Below are positions 12,931 through 26,999 of a stretch of 64,000 nucleotides of DNA, in pieces. Below the pieces are notes generated by a model, which searched no databases, was not told where the DNA came from, and worked only from the letters and a program-made list of their open reading frames with translations. The translations under genes were made by a program, and so were the position numbers. Each line of letters starts with the position of its first letter. Positions within the stretch are counted from its first letter, which is position 1. Source of the DNA: Lanius collurio (lineage: Eukaryota; Chordata; Aves; Passeriformes; Laniidae); assembly GCA_020086605.1 (NCBI GenBank), contig JACBWW010000069.1:1160796-1224795 (forward strand). The letters run 5' to 3'.

Positions 12931-13000
12931 TACGTTTTCTGGCATTTGATGACCCAGGAAGGAAGAGCACAAAAGTAACAAGCTCTAAAGCCAGCCTACA

Positions 13001-13367
13001 TCTGAGGGGAGATCTGAGGGGAAACCTCATGGTGGGTGCAGCTTCCTCACGAGGGACAGTGGAGGGGAAGCTCTGATCTCTGCTCTTTGGTGATCAGTGA
13101 CAGCACCTGAGGGAACAGCTGGAGCTGTACCAGGGGAGGTTTAGGTTGGATATCAGGTAAAAGTTCTTCCCCCAGAGGGTGCTGGCACTGCCCAGGCTCC
13201 CCAGGGAATGGGCATGGCCCCGAGGCTGCCAGAGCTCCAGGAGCGATGGGACAGCGCTGCCAGGGATGCCCAGGGTGGGGTTGTTGGGGTGTCTGGGCAG
13301 GGCCAGGAGCAGGACTGGGTGATCCTTGTGGGTCTCCTTCCAGCTCAGGATATTCCATGATTCTGTG
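13001..13367 (+). mobile_element. CR1 LINE fragment, passerine-like type
   Basis: About 367 bp of sense CR1. It opens with tctgaggggagatctgaggg and cctcatggtgg, continues through ctggagctgtaccaggggag, gtttaggttggatatcagg, cagggatgcccagggtgg and tgatccttgtgggtctcctt, and ends at ccatgattctgtg. It shares its 3' end type with 48745, and in antisense with 5971 and 33694. The open frames of about 100 codons on its minus strand are repeat shadows. Confidence 0.96.
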
Positions 13368-14016
13368 CACCCCCCTCTTAGCACTCTGGACTGTGGTTCT
13401 GTTTGGAGCAGGTGAACCCCATCAAGATTCCAGTTAAATCCCCACTGAGCACACGCAAGACTGAGATCTTCCAGTCTTGTGATTTGCCAAGGTAGGGCAG
13501 ATTTGTATTGGTATAGAAAAAAAAAAAAACAAACATCCCTGGAAGCAGCAGGATAAATACACTGTGAAGAAATGATGTAAGAAAAGCTTTTTGCTGTTCT
13601 TCTGAATGAAATTCCTGTACTCAGTCACCAAAAGAGTACCTGCTGCTTCTGGGCAGATATTTTAAGGCACTTGATTCATTAATTGCACTTCACCTGATAA
13701 GTTTCTGGGTCAGTACCAAAAATAACTGTATTCTCTGCTCAGACATATTTTGAATGGCGCCATGTGATGATGGGGGGAAGGGAGAACATGCAATCCTGTA
13801 ACCTTCAAAGCTCAAAGTTCTCATTAACTAGCACTAAATGTTCCTACAGGAACAAACCCACTTAATGTTTGCCCACATCACCTCTGCTGGCCATGAGTAT
13901 TGTGAACGTGTCTTTGATCTGTTTCTGTGAACACAATAAAAGGCAGCATGTCCCCAGCCAAAGCAACACCTTTGTCAACTGGATGGACTTCCAGTATTCC
14001 AGAAACTATTTACAAG
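13368..14016. other. Unique spacer between two same-strand CR1 copies
   Basis: Noncoding. It holds an A run at about 13518-13529 and nothing else recognisable. Confidence 0.6.
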
Positions 14017-14300
14017 AGCATGGAGTGACAGGACAAGGGGAAATGGCTTCAAACTGTCCAAGAATAGGTTTAGATTAGATTTTAGGAAGAAATTCTTGGC
14101 TATGAGGGTGGCGAGGCCCTGGCACAGGTTGCCAGAGAAGCTGTGGCTGCCCCATTCCTGGAAGTGTTCCAGGCCGATTTGGACAGGGTTTGGAGCAACC
14201 TGGGATAGTGGAAGGATAGTGCACATGGCAGGGGTTGGAACTGGATGCTCTTTAAGGTTCTTACCAACCCAAACCAGTCTGGGACTTTATGATTCTATGA
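14017..14300 (+). mobile_element. CR1 LINE 3' fragment
   Basis: Sense CR1: gagtgacaggacaaggggaa, ttaggaagaaattcttgg, gaggccctggcacaggttgc, gctgtggctgccccattc, and the terminal cccaaaccagtctggg with a tatgattctatga tail. About 285 bp retained. Several small changes from the other copies of this type suggest moderate age. Confidence 0.95.
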
Positions 14301-17300
14301 AACACACGGCACCCAGTGGCCTAATCATGATGCACTGATCTTCCCAGCACAGGGAGACACCACCACCTTACCTCTCTATCTGTTCCCAAGACACTGGATC
14401 ACATCTCCAGAAAACAAAGATCAGAAGAAATCTAGCTGCAACAGCCCAGCCCAGCCACTGTGCAGGTGGCAAATTCCCCCAGGAGTCAGTCAGACAATGC
14501 TACTGCTCATTAGGGCTGGGTGGGACAGGAGAAATGGGAATAGACATTTCCCTTCATTCATCAAACTGGAACAAGACGGAGTTCTGAAAAAAACAAGCAC
14601 TTGGCAGAGGCAATGACTGGGGACAAATCAGGAGAGACTTTGATCATTAAAAGTGCAAAGAATGAAGGTTAAAAAGCAGTTGTTACATAAAGGGGATTCT
14701 TTAGTTACAGGAATGTTTGATCCGATTCGCAGCTAAGGATGTGTACCCATTTAAAACGGAAAATCCTTTCGCTTTGGTATGAATTTATCTATCCTGCCAG
14801 ACAAATTGCTCATATCAAACTGTCATTTGGATGTTCAGCCATTGAAAACACAGTTAAAGCATGTCCCTTAATTAGAAATCCCATGGAAATGAAAACAATC
14901 CTCTCTGGCATCTACTTACTCTGGATGGTAAGTTGGACTTATCATCTGGCACAGCCTCCTTCCTGTTTGCGTGGGTGGATCGAGGCAGACAAGGAATTCT
15001 GCTCCCCTTCCAACAGCCCTCGGAGACAAGAAACCTCCCATGCCAAGGTTTCATCTCCCACAAGTGTCTCGCTGCAAATAGGTCTGGGAGACACGATGAG
15101 CTTCTCAGATTAGAGGTGGATGGGACAGGCGTCTTCTGCTCAGTAGGGACCAAGGGAAGCTTAGCTCAATGTTTTAATGGATAAATCTATTTTAAATCTG
15201 TTTCATTTCACTAGAAAGGAGTCTCTTTGATGGGGCTGAATTTATTTTCCAGAAAAATATCTTCAGTCATTTGCTAGTAAAAAAAATATAACTCACTTAT
15301 TACCTTCTGCTACTGGAAAGATGAGGTAACCCGGCTGTATCCACCCTTCCAACCATTTTACTGCTGTCTTCTATTATTAAATATGTTGTTCAAAGTCCCA
15401 TGTCCCACCAGCTTGTTATTATATAAAAATTTCAAGCTCATTAAAAATTAAAAGAGGTCTCTGATCCTTACAGTCATGAAGAAAATCTTAAAAGATGAAT
15501 CCCAAAGGTTAAAAAGCAAAAAGTAGATTTTACCTTTGAGTACCCGTCTATAGTCAACCAATGCATCAATTAACTTTGGTATATATTAAGATCTTTCTAA
15601 TTTGAAGTCTTTAATTCAAGGTGGAATAACATCTTGAATGAAATAGTCCTCTTAGGCAGTAGGTGGTCTGACGCATGGGCTTTTGAGCTCGACTCAGGAA
15701 TCACACACTGAAATTCTCCAGCTCGTATTTCTCAGATCACAATTGAGAACCACTCCCAGGGACCTCAGACTATTCACTGATGGGAAGAGAACCCAAAATG
15801 CTCTGGTTTTTTCTTGTGGTGACAAATTCATGAGCTTTCAATGTTAAGCAATGGCAATGTTGATGCACTGCATCCAATTTCTTTGAAAATTTGCTTTGTT
15901 TATGGTCATTTTTTTACAGGACATTTCTCACTCTATAGGAAACAGATCCTGAACTCTCAGCCAGCATGGCCAGTTCACTTGAGATTAACTACATCAGGAT
16001 TTTACCTAAAGTAGATCTAACAATTTCTCCTCTGCTTCAGGAAGAGCTCCTGAAGGGGTTACCAGATCAAAGGGCATTTGCAAGAAAACCTCATCCCTCA
16101 AATTTCCCAGATTTTACAAAAGTTACAGACCAGCATCACAAAGCCTTGGTAGGAATTTCCTCTTATCCCACAAAAGGCCCTGAGGAGACTGAAGAAGTGA
16201 CATAATCCTGTTCTACATGGACTCCACATAAGCAGGTTAAGAGGTGCGGAGAAAAATCATACAGAAGGGAGCCTGTCTGTGCCAACCTTTCTCTGGGAAA
16301 ACTGCTTCTGCTGTGGGACTAGTTCAATAAGTCTGGAGTCGTTCTGTTCCTTTTCCATCACTTTCCCCACCAAGAAGTTCCCCATTTCTTGGCTAAGCTA
16401 CCCAGGACAGAGGCCGAGGAGAGAAGATTGACTGCTAGAAGCAATAAAAATAAGAGCAGGGTATTAAATAAGGCATTACTGTAGAGTAATAGGGAGGGTG
16501 GAAAGGAATGGACTCATGCATATTACAGTCCAATAAAAGAAAGAATTCTTAAATTAGTATTAAAGAGGGCTGAGTTACAGCATGAGAAAACTAGTTTAAT
16601 CACCTATTGTGCAGCTGTAGTTAATTTTGTACAGATTTTACAGACATCCCAGCTATCATGTAATGCTCCATGCAATCACTGTGGGTGACACTCCACTTTT
16701 ATCACAAGTCCTGTTAATGATGTCATTACTTGGGCAAGTCTTCCATCAACTTCAGTTAGATGTTTCCTTAAGTAGGACCCGAGGTCAGATAACACCTGAT
16801 GAATATACATGGCAGGAGGACAAATCTGCTTCCTGACTGCACAGAAGAGAAACACATGGTATGTGGGGATACCTAAACACACACACATGCTTTCCACACA
16901 GGCAACCTCAGCAGGATTAGCTCCAACCATCTTGGTAACAAACTTTTAAAGCCCCTCTGGTGAGGGGTGTCTCCATGGGAAAGTCATATAATAGTCTAAA
17001 GCTCACTGGAGTTCCAGTCCTTGCTTGGGAATGTAAATTACTTTCTACAGATTGGGTTTGAAAATACTTCATTAACAGCTGATTGATCTCACTACATCTA
17101 AGTCATGACTGAGTGATCAGAAAGCTGGTTCTGATGGCCACCTGAAAATCTAACAAACAGGGAGCTTGATGGCTAAACAAGCAATTAGCAGTGCCAAACT
17201 AGATGATTAGTTATCAATCAGCTCAACTGCTGATGTTCATCAGACACTTTAAAGAGTAGCAGCAAGCTAACTGGAAAATTATCCTTAATCACTTATCAGT

Positions 17301-20300
17301 TTGCTAAATCGTGGAGAGCCAAATGACCTCAAGAAGTTCATTAAATCCTAAGCAAGCCCAATCTCTCTTCACAGTGCTTTTAAATCTCCAGGCATCATGT
17401 GAAGTGTGTCTTATCCTGACAGGGACATCCCCCGCACATGCAAGGAAAGAAAAAAAGATAAGAGTAATATTTAGTGTAACTCCATGAAAAGCCAATTTTT
17501 CACTGGCCAGACAGCTCATGCCCTTAGAAATAAAACTATAGACAACCCACACCTGTAGCAGGCTCACCAGCACAGGGAGTTACACAGAGCTTCCAGCACC
17601 GCAAACACATGCAGACCTTGGAACAACAGGGATTCTTTCCATCTCCTGCCTCAAGGGAGAGAAGGAAGAGGATTAGAGCTCCTGGGGCTGCAGAGCCCAA
17701 AGTCTGGGAAGGGGTTAATCTGGCAGCCCCAGCTTGTCCCCTTCACCTGAAAAGAAGGAAGGAGCAGTAAGGAGCAGGGGATGAGAGAATTTGCACCCAA
17801 CCAGTGAATCCACACATCTTCCCTTTGCAATCACAGGGATGATTTGCAGGCTGCACACTTAAAAACACCTTAGTTTCTGCTTAGTTTGGGATTGATTATG
17901 AAGATTCTTTCCATTACAATGGTTATTGCAACAGACTCCCTGCTTTCTGTCACTGCTGGACTACAACATGAAATTAAGGTTAAGCAGACCCTGGAACAGG
18001 CTGTGCATTGAGGTAACTCCTTTCCTTTCCCTGGCTTTAAAGCCTGGTGAAAGCACTTGCACTTGGTGTGTTACTGCACCTGCTGTCCCCAGATTTCAGC
18101 ACACACTGCCAAAGGAAGGCCAGCCCTGTCCCCAGGGTACTGATGTCACCATTTCTGATGTGGGAATCTGCTGTAAACACACTCCCTTGCAAAATGAAAA
18201 CTTCTCCAGAAGAAGAAAGGAAATTCTGCTCCTTGGAAAAAAATGTCAGATGACTTGGGTTACAATAGTTAACTTTCCTCATGGCCATAATGAAAACAGT
18301 TCCTGGCTTGATTGGAATTGTCCATATGTGCTGATTCGTGTTAATGTTAAATCACTGCTTGGTTGAGCCTCTCCTGGTGACCTGGAGTAGAAGTGGAAAC
18401 CATTTCACTTCTTCCTTTGATTTTCATTGCTGTTCTTCTATGAATTGCTTCAAACAAAGAGCCAGGCTTTTCCTGACCTTTGGACACATTGCTGTAGCTA
18501 CTTCTTTCCATTGGTCTCTTAAGTATCAGGAAGAAACCAGCTAAGATTCAGAAATATTTGTAGTTGCAACACTTTTGTATACTCCAGACCCAGGGCTCCT
18601 GATTCCTGATGTTTTTTGGTGTTGTGACTTTCGATCTGCTGAGTAAGTACATGTCAAGGGAATGGTATTTCTGTCCCTGAGTGTTTGAAGTGCCCCAATC
18701 CTGACAGTTGTACAGCAGATGGGTTCAGTGACACAGCAAATGCTGCAACCACCCAGGAAACTCTGTGATCCTGGGTGGAAAGCTCTCCTTACCAGGCAAG
18801 TGAATGTCAGGTTTTATGTTCTTCTTCCACCTATCCAAGCTGATCCCCTTCAGCCCTTGTAGTGAGGTTCCCAAATTGGTATGAATGAATCACAAGTCTG
18901 TCAACACATATTTCTAATCTGGTAAGAAATTTTGAAAATGACAATCTATGTAGCTAATTTTTATTCAATTTTCCAGCTACTGCTTCCTCTCCTGTTTTCA
19001 TCTCATGAATACCCAGCACATTCTTTATTTAAGGGCTACCATGATCACAGCCTCTGAGGTTAGTACCTACAGACTCCTTTCCTGTTCTTTCAGTCATCAG
19101 CCTTCCCACTGACAGAGTAGAAAGGCAGTAAGACAATGTTTGCCTGGCTTTAGCAATCTTCCAGTCTTTGGGAGTTATCTGGATGTTCCCAGTATAGCCT
19201 ATCAGAGCCACAAACATGGAGAGGGAGCAGCTGTACAATTTTATAAGTACAATTTGGACAATGAAACAAAAATACCTAGAGACAACAGTAAAAGCAGAGC
19301 CACAAGATCAGCTTATTCCCCTGTGTCTTTGGGAAGCAGGGAGGCATAAACCTACATTTTATGCTTGCCATTGTACTGAGACATTCACATAAACATATAT
19401 AAGAAGATTAAAGTTAATCAGAAAAATTGTTGGTTATCTCCTTAATAGTTAGACAATTTCCTTAAAAGGAAATAAAGGAAATGCATTTTATTATCTTAAC
19501 AAGGGTCAGAAATTTTAAAAGAAAGTTAATTTTCATGCATCTCAATGACAACCTAACAGCAGGGGATGGAAGAAGCTTCAAGTTTGATTAACAAAAGCAA
19601 TCACAACTGGCCCATTTTCAGGCCAGAACCCAAAACCAAGAAAAGGCAGCGAGAAGCAAAACCCTACTTGAGTTACTACAGCTGCCCTGGCAAGCAGGAC
19701 CCTGCCCACCTGCATCACCTGCAGGTAGGTGGAAAGCCCATCACATGTGTGTGGTCAGGCTTGGGAATATAACTTTGCACTAAGACTGTAAAAGACCTAA
19801 TGAAAGAACTTCTCCAAGGGTGATGTCAGTGGGTGGGGGCACTACCAGGCTCACAATAAGCCAAGTGTAAGGATAGCTGAAATAAAACATTTGCATATAA
19901 ATTTTCCCTCCTAAAATTTATTAGCAGCAGAGAGATAATGGTGTAACAAGCTGATGAAGAGCTGCCATGAGATCATATTTGACTTAATGTGGGGGGCTTG
20001 TAGGCATTGTTGCACAAAGGAAAGGCTCATTGTGTGTAGTACAGTAAAAACTGCGGTTTAAAACAAAGGGATTAAATAGTTGCCTTAACACAGCAGCAGT
20101 ATTGTCATTGTAAATCTGCCATGCCACATATTTTATTACATTTTCATAGCAGAAGAGGGAATTTACGATGTGATACTACAAGCTCCGCCAGCCTTCTTCT
20201 GTCAGTGGGGTACCTCTCTTAACTCATATCTAAAATATTTGCTGATACTGAAACGTGACTGTGAGATACAAAAACAGTCTTTTACAACTCCAGAGAACAT

Positions 20301-21925
20301 TATATTCATCTAGCTTAGAGCAAAAAGAAGAAAAGCAAATCGCTTGAGCATCTGTTTCTGCAGAGAGTGGGCACTTTCTGAGGGAACAAAGAGAGGGAAC
20401 CACTGCTGAGCTGAGGCTGCTTTTTCTGGTGAAGCAGAAACACAAAGATATTATTACTGTTATTACCACAGACAAAATTGATGCCAAGGGTGTATGTGAG
20501 AGCCTCACCTTCACCATTACATTTTGGGGTAATTCAATGTGACATTTGGGGCTTGAATCTCCTGTAGACAAATATCAACAGAAATGGGGTCAGGGCATTG
20601 CATTCATTCCTCCTGGCTAAAACTAAGTCACAATATACTCCCTACAATCAAGGATGTTCATTTACTTTCTTTCTGGGGGCCAGTTACAGGATATTCTGAA
20701 TATGCTGGCCTACGTACAATTGTTACTTAACCATGACAGAACCCTGTCCATTCCAAACACAAGCAAAGACTTCTGATACTAAAGGTTCAGTATTAAGAAC
20801 TCGAAAATAAGAAGGTGCAGGTGACACTGCAAATTTAATTCGATCAATTATTAGTAAGGTTTCTCTTCACCATAGTGGATAAAGAATTTAGTGTCAAGAA
20901 AATCCTTAGGCAAAAAGAACTAAGAAAAAGAGCCACAACTTAAGAATAAGACAGCAGTAACAAAAATCTAGTAGGTTGGTTTTAAATCAAGAGGGAAATA
21001 ATAAGAAAAAGAACTTCAAAAGCATTCACAGGGAGGAACATTCCACCAAGACAAAGTCATCTGCCCTTGCTTTCCCAAAAGCAGCATGATCAAAGCTGAT
21101 TATGGGATTTCAAGTCCTGAATTTTTCTTTGTATTGCCCAAGCAGAGAAGGAAAATGCTTGATGATACCAAAAGGACAAAAGGAAGATCCAGAGATATTA
21201 CAAAGCAGGGAGCAGGATTTAATGTCTTTAAAGACCATCAGTGGCTCCATCCCACCCGTGTGATGACGTGAGACACAGTTCACCAGGGTTATGATTGGCT
21301 GTGCAGTTTGAGGTAATGCACTGATATAACACTAAACAACAACATATGCACGGTATTTGTAATGAGATTGGACTTTTAACCTTCTGAAACAGTGGGAAAT
21401 AACGGGGCTTTTAAAAATACCAGCTCTGAGGTAAGGAGAGGGTCAGCCCAATGCAATTTACAAATATAAAACCAGTTGCATAGCTGAGTTTCAGTTTAAA
21501 ACATAAATTATTTGAAAGACTAAGAGGAAGCCAGAGGAGGAGTGAGAAAAAGAAAGCTGGCAAAGGGGAAAGAACCAGAGACAACAGAAGAAATGAGAGA
21601 GGAGAGGGGTAGAGCCTCTCTCAAACTACCCCAGTACCACCTCTGGGGCTCCAACTCACACACCAGTTACTTATTGTCCATTGGCCTGAGCAGCAAACTC
21701 TGAACACCAAAGTCTGAGGGGTGACTCGTCCTCACTGGCTGAAATGAAACCAAATGTTTGTTCCTCTGTAAGCCCTGAGCTGCAAACACCACATGCTGAC
21801 AGCTCCATCTGGATTGATGGTCCAGATGAAGCTGGAGCCAGACATTCTGAAGCTTTAACTGCAACTAGAGTGGATCCAAAAGATTGACAGGAACTTAATA
21901 AATTTGGTGAATCTGAAGACTATCA
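14301..21925. other. 7.6 kb of unique noncoding DNA without young repeats
   Basis: The second-longest stretch in the window with no recognisable CR1. A short CA run sits near 16876-16886. The 19380-19520 part is AT-rich, and about 21515-21615 is purine-rich on the plus strand (for example gaggaagccagaggaggagt). Open frames stay below 150 codons and match nothing I know. Fragments such as gacgcatgggcttttgagct near 15672 could be decayed SINE sequence, but this is too weak to call. Confidence 0.5.
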
Positions 21926-22032
21926 GAGAATCACAGAATATGCTGAGCTGGAAGGGACCCACAAGGATTATGGAGCCCAACTCCTGGGCCTGCACTGGAC
22001 AACCAAAGATTCTCACCATGTGCCTGAGAGCG
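21926..22032 (-). mobile_element. CR1 LINE 3' fragment, passerine-like type
   Basis: The plus strand begins agaatcacagaatatgctga, then gctggaagggacccacaagg and tgtgcctgagagcg. It is antisense to the CR1 3' end, with about 107 bp kept. Same type as 5971 and 33694. Confidence 0.93.
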
Positions 22033-24963
22033 TGAGAAGTTCAAACAGTGACAAGAAGACCTAAAGCAAGGCACTAGTGCTGGACACAAATATTCAAGAT
22101 TGTCAAATTCTGGCCGCATTTTTGGTGGAAGTATTGGACCAGACAGGACCCCACTGAACTCACATTTCTGCAATCTCAGCCAATGACACGGCATCTTCTA
22201 TTCTGGGACATTTCCTTCACACATTATCCAGCATTACAGGCCACTCAGCATCATTACTCAGTTCCCTACAGAATGAACTTCACTGTAGCTGCAACTCTGA
22301 CCTGCATCAAGAAGAGCAGAAGAGATCAGTGGCTCACCAAAGCAGTCATGGGAATTTGATACATCAATGAACCCAAGAAATAGATAATCTGTCCTGAAAA
22401 TAAGAAACCCCAAATCTCTTCTTTTGGAAATGGAAGGGAACTTAGGGGAGGCCAAATTCCCCACCCCTATGGTAACAACCTGGAACCCACCACATGTCCT
22501 AGATGATAGTCTTGCCACATCAAACATATTTTCATTTCGGTGTCATCTCAGCTGATAGAGGTTTTACTCAGAAAAACTCCAGTTCTCCAAGACCTATGCA
22601 CTCATTTTAGGATATATATCCTAAAACTTCCTCCATTAGGATCAGTTCAGGAATCTACTCCATTCAGACCCTCCACTTCTCTTTCCTGGGCCTGATTTTT
22701 AAGAGCACCTTTTTGCTTTCAAATCACAGCACCTGTACCAGCCCTGTGAAAGCCCTCCAGCTCTCCATCAAGAAATTAATCATGGCACTGCCACAGCACT
22801 TGGAAAGTGGCACCTCCTGTTCACCAGGCTGCTCACAGCACTGGAATTAGCCTGGGACTGTAGTCCCTCATCAAGTAAAATGACTCAAGGAGGATTTGGC
22901 AGGAGAAGGAACAGCAAAATCGGACCTGAGTCAAATGCAGCTCTCCAAGAAATTCCTTTTCACTTGCGAGCAACGCGCAGGCTGGAGCTGCCTTCCTGTG
23001 ACTTGCCCCCACCCTCCTGCAAGGCAGCATTAGAAAGGAGCCTGTCACCCAGGGATGTTTTTCAACAATACTTCATGTCCTCTTTTACTGTCTTCTTTTT
23101 AAGCCACTTCCAAACTCAGTTCCCTTTGCTCCATACTCAGATCAGACTAATAAGAACACCACCTCAGGGAAAAGACTTGTACACAGACAGACTTCCTCTT
23201 CAGAGGATCAAACAGACCAGACTGTTCCTTTTCAAGTTTTATTAATCCTGGTTCATAATTTCCACCACATCATTAGTCATTTCCTATTATTGAATAGCTG
23301 GTAGCAGCATCATCGCTCAGTAAATAGCAAGATAACCATGCCACCTGCAATTTCTTGGCTGATACCTACCCACAAGCACATCTGGGTGAAAGACGGTGAG
23401 GTAAAATTAGAAGTCAAACCCTGTAGACTTTTTTTTGATCTGTGGCTCATTTCTTTTATTCACATCATCTGCTCAGCTGGCTACATAAGCTGCCACAGAC
23501 CTTGTTTAAAAACAGCTCCAGAAGATTAACACTAATCAACAGTTTGGAAATGTGGTGATTTTCGCTGGAATTCCCCTTCCTGAGGTGTGCAGGGTCTTTG
23601 GGGAGCTTGCTGGTTATCAGGGTTCATTATTTGTTCGGTTTCCTAAGCTTTTCTTAGTTTGTCAACAAAACCGGAGGTGATTTTGACAGCAAAAAATGGG
23701 CAGAGAATTCAAGTGCCTTGAAGCAATCTGTTTTCTATTCAGGTTTTCTTGCCCCTAATAAAGCTTATTTTTCTTAATAATATATTTCTTTCTGCCATCT
23801 GGCTCAAGCAACTAATGGGGAGAGAGTAACCTGGTCTTTTCAGTTTAGTAGTAGCTATAAACTTAAATTTCTGGAATGTCCTCTTGGACATTCTTCGTTT
23901 TCCCACACTGAAAGGGTCTCCACGCACAAGTTCTGGGTTGGGGTTTCCATGTGGATCACTTTGTTGTGTATCAGGACTGTGTAGCTGTGATGGCCCAGAG
24001 GCAGCTGTTAGATGATCAGAAAGGGCTGTTCTCCACCCAGGCAGCAGAACTTCTCCCCTCTCCTTCTTCCCATTATCTCAGGATATTTTCCAGCCGGCAT
24101 TTTCCCCACGTGCTCTGCGGGAGACCCTTGCAGCGGCTCCACGCCAAGTTCACAGAAGACAATGAGCCTTTCCACCATCTCCAGGGGCAGGGGATGGAGC
24201 TCCCAGTTCCTAGGCCTGTGAAAGGATTTCCTCCCTTTCACTTGTCCCCGTGAACACAGCCTGGTAGGTGGAGCATGGCCACTACAGTGTGACTCCAGCA
24301 GCCAGGAATGACTTTGGCTTTATGGCTGGGATTTCTGCTGCAGCCTTCCTGCGTGACCCTAGGCAAGAAATCACTTGTCCTTAGACTTTCTCAGGGCCTG
24401 TTCCAATTCATCCGTGCTGTTGTGAGCACAAATATTGGTCATTAGAGGTCAGCTGAGTCCAGGTGAAAAGAGGTAATTAAATACCTCATGACTAATGCAT
24501 TTAACAGCATTTTGGGGAGTACACATCTGCTTTTATCAAAGTGTGACCTGTCAGGCCAGCAGTGTCAGGCAGAGTCATGCAGACTCCTTTTCCCATCACT
24601 CTGACACTTTCAGGTGGAGTTTGATAAATCCAGGAGCAGGATTATTATGTGAATTGGCTGCACAAGGCTGTGATAACACACAGGTGGCACCCTCACTGAG
24701 TGAGTGTCTCCTGGCACGCCTTGGCAACTTCTAGGTCCCTGACTGTGACTTGCTATCACTTGGTGCTTGTCTTACCTACAAGAGGCAGCAGGGTCTGGCA
24801 ATGCCTGTTTGCACTCAGCCTGTCTGCAGCATGAGAGAACCAGATTTCATAGTCCAACAGGCTCAGCTTACCAGGCATGCATTACTTTATACATATCTAT
24901 GTTTTTATCTCTTTTATTGTCCAAAATAAAGGCATATATTGTAAATATACACACATTTGTAGA
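22033..24963. other. Unique noncoding DNA with a MIR relic
   Basis: No gene recognised. The 23560-23760 part keeps isolated CpGs in an AT-rich setting (ttttcgctgg, tgttcggttt, aaccggaggtg) and is a weak candidate for a conserved noncoding element. A MIR-type SINE relic lies at 24305-24450. Open frames near 24.0 kb on both strands overlap and are not convincing. Confidence 0.5.
24305..24450 (+). mobile_element. MIR-type SINE relic
   Basis: It contains cctgcgtgaccctaggcaag, then aatcacttgtccttagac and tttctcagggcctgttcc, in the same order as the MIR core (ctgtgtgaccttgggcaag, cacttaacctctctgggcct). Next comes gctgttgtgagcacaaatat, resembling the MIR 3' part. MIR is an ancient vertebrate SINE, so high divergence is expected. 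It is the clearest MIR in the window. Confidence 0.7.
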
Positions 24964-25281
24964 GAATCATAGAATGGTTTGGGTTGGAAAGGACCTTAAA
25001 GCTCATCTTGTTCCGACCCCTGCCATGGGCAGGAACACCTCCCACTATCCCACATTCCTCCAAGCCCCATCCAGCCTGGCCTTAGACACTTCCACAGATC
25101 CAGGGGCAGCCACAGCTTCTCTGGGCACCCTGTGCCAGGGCCTCACCACTCTAACAAGAAGGAATTTCTTCCCAATATCTAATCTAAACCCCCTGTCTTG
25201 CAGTTTAAAATAGTTGCTTCTTGTCCTGTCACTACTATATATTAGACCTTGCCAGTATAAAAAGTCCCTCTCCCTCATTTT
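24964..25281 (-). mobile_element. CR1 LINE 3' fragment
   Basis: The plus strand reads gaatcatagaatggtttggg, ccttaaagctcatcttgttc, cctgccatgggcaggaac, ggcagccacagcttctctgg, ccctgtgccagggcctcacc, ttcttcccaatatctaat, and continues to aaaagtccctctccctc. About 318 bp of a minus-strand CR1. The 148-codon frame at 24767-25213 runs into this repeat and is not a gene. Confidence 0.96.
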
Positions 25282-26567
25282 TGGTTTTGTGTGTCTTTTT
25301 ATATAACATACATGTTATATAAAACACACCTATGTCATAAAAAAGCCCCTAAAAACTAACTTCCCACAAGTATATTTCAAATTCCCTGTCTGTGTGACCA
25401 GTCCATAACCACCTGCTCTATTTCGTGGTGTAATACACAAAGCATGGGAATTAGGTTGGGTATGTTCCTATACGCCCATGATACAACCATCTGTCAAACT
25501 CTCAATCTCCTTTCTCCCTGACCCATCAACCTAATTCCACATGATTTTTTTGTGGCTCTGTTTCCTCTGTCATGTAAGGAGATGGAATTATTCCTCTCTT
25601 GAGCAGGGAAAGGAGAGGATGACATCACCACAAGTCAAAAAATACTGCATGTACAGAGCATGATATTGCAAAGTACTTTGTGTTTTACATAATTTTTCAT
25701 GTACACAGGGTGAACTGTTAAGCTCACCTGCAATCAGATGAAGCTCAGTACCCAGAAACAAAAACATAAGGACAATAAAAGCATCTCACCTCCTACCAGA
25801 CGACTGTGGCTGCATGAAAGGTGCAGCTCACTGTCTAAATCCCAGGATCACCTTTTTTTTTTCTTGCTCCTCCATGTCTTACTCAAACTCCCACACCTTC
25901 TCTCAGTTTGGATAGTACATTCCTTCCCCCAGGTTACTCCTTCTCTCAGCTCTGCTGGCTCCTCACAGCTGGGGAAGCAGAATTAGGGTGAGGTGGCCTC
26001 AGCTCACCTTCACCTCATCTAACTCCTTAGATGTCATCATAGACTCCTCACTGTCACATAGACAAGAGACTCACCTCCCTACTCCCTTCCCAGTCAACAT
26101 GAGCTGATCCTCCTTCCTTCCAGGGCTGAAAAGCCCTAATTAGTGTTCCTGAAGACTTCAGACTATAACAGCATAAAAGGCTTGTCTTCTTAATAATAGT
26201 AATGAAATCCTGGAATCACTAATTTGATAATAATTGCTATATGGGTATAATAAATGGCTTTTGCCACTTGGAAATGAATTTTCATTAATTGGGGCTTTTG
26301 TTCTTACAGTCACCAAGTTATTTGTTTGCCCTCGTGGTTAAATTCCTGCAGTAATGATGAGGGAAGCATATAATGGGGAATGATGGGCATCTTTATAAAC
26401 AAATGTGGTCACATGAGACATAAATCAGAGAAATGGGATCTGGTACAGTAACATCTCAAAATCTCAGCTAAGACAGGCAAAAGCCTGTTGATCTTGATAT
26501 TCTGTACAGATGACAGGGTCTTTATCTTCAGATCCTATAATCCTAAGAGTTGGCTGAAAGGAGAAAT

Positions 26568-26700
26568 CATTTCCATTCACAAGTAACAAATGAGAAACGA
26601 GGGCAGTGAGCAACTGATCAAAACCAAGGACTCTGAAGGAGGACTGGAAACTGAGCCAGGTTTCCTGACACCCAGATCAGGGCTTGAACCACAAGATTCC
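26568..26700 (-). mobile_element. Probable MIR-type SINE relic
   Basis: The plus strand reads catttccattcacaagtaac, aaatgagaaacgaggg, ggaaactgagccaggtttcc and tgacacccagatcagggctt. This follows the antisense MIR order: a cattttacagatgaggaaac block, then a gaacccaggtctcctgac block. Diverged, recalled from consensus only. Confidence 0.55.
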
Positions 26701-26999
26701 CCTTTTTTTCTTCCAGTCCCCAAGGCAACCTCTGCCTCTGTCAGGATCCCAGTCACAAAGCTGCTGTGTAACTCCTCTGTTACACTGAGCACTTCTGAAC
26801 TCCGGTGCACAGCACCAGGATCCAAGGGTTTGGCTCCTACCCTGGTCATTCAGCCCTTTGCAGGATCAAACTCTGACATCCCCATCCCCACAGCTCAGCA
26901 TTTCATGTTCCCTTGAAGATATGAAAAACATGTCTTAATTCCAGGAGAGATCAGCTCTGTAAAATGAACAGGGGGAAGGGAAAGGTTTATAATGGAACA

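Larger units (their letters stand above)
11288..13000. other. Noncoding DNA with an L2-type relic and a C+T-rich block
   Basis: No exon recognised. An old LINE tail lies at about 11805-11930. From about 12460 to 12930 the plus strand is strongly pyrimidine-rich, and the many overlapping open frames there reflect this skew. Confidence 0.55.
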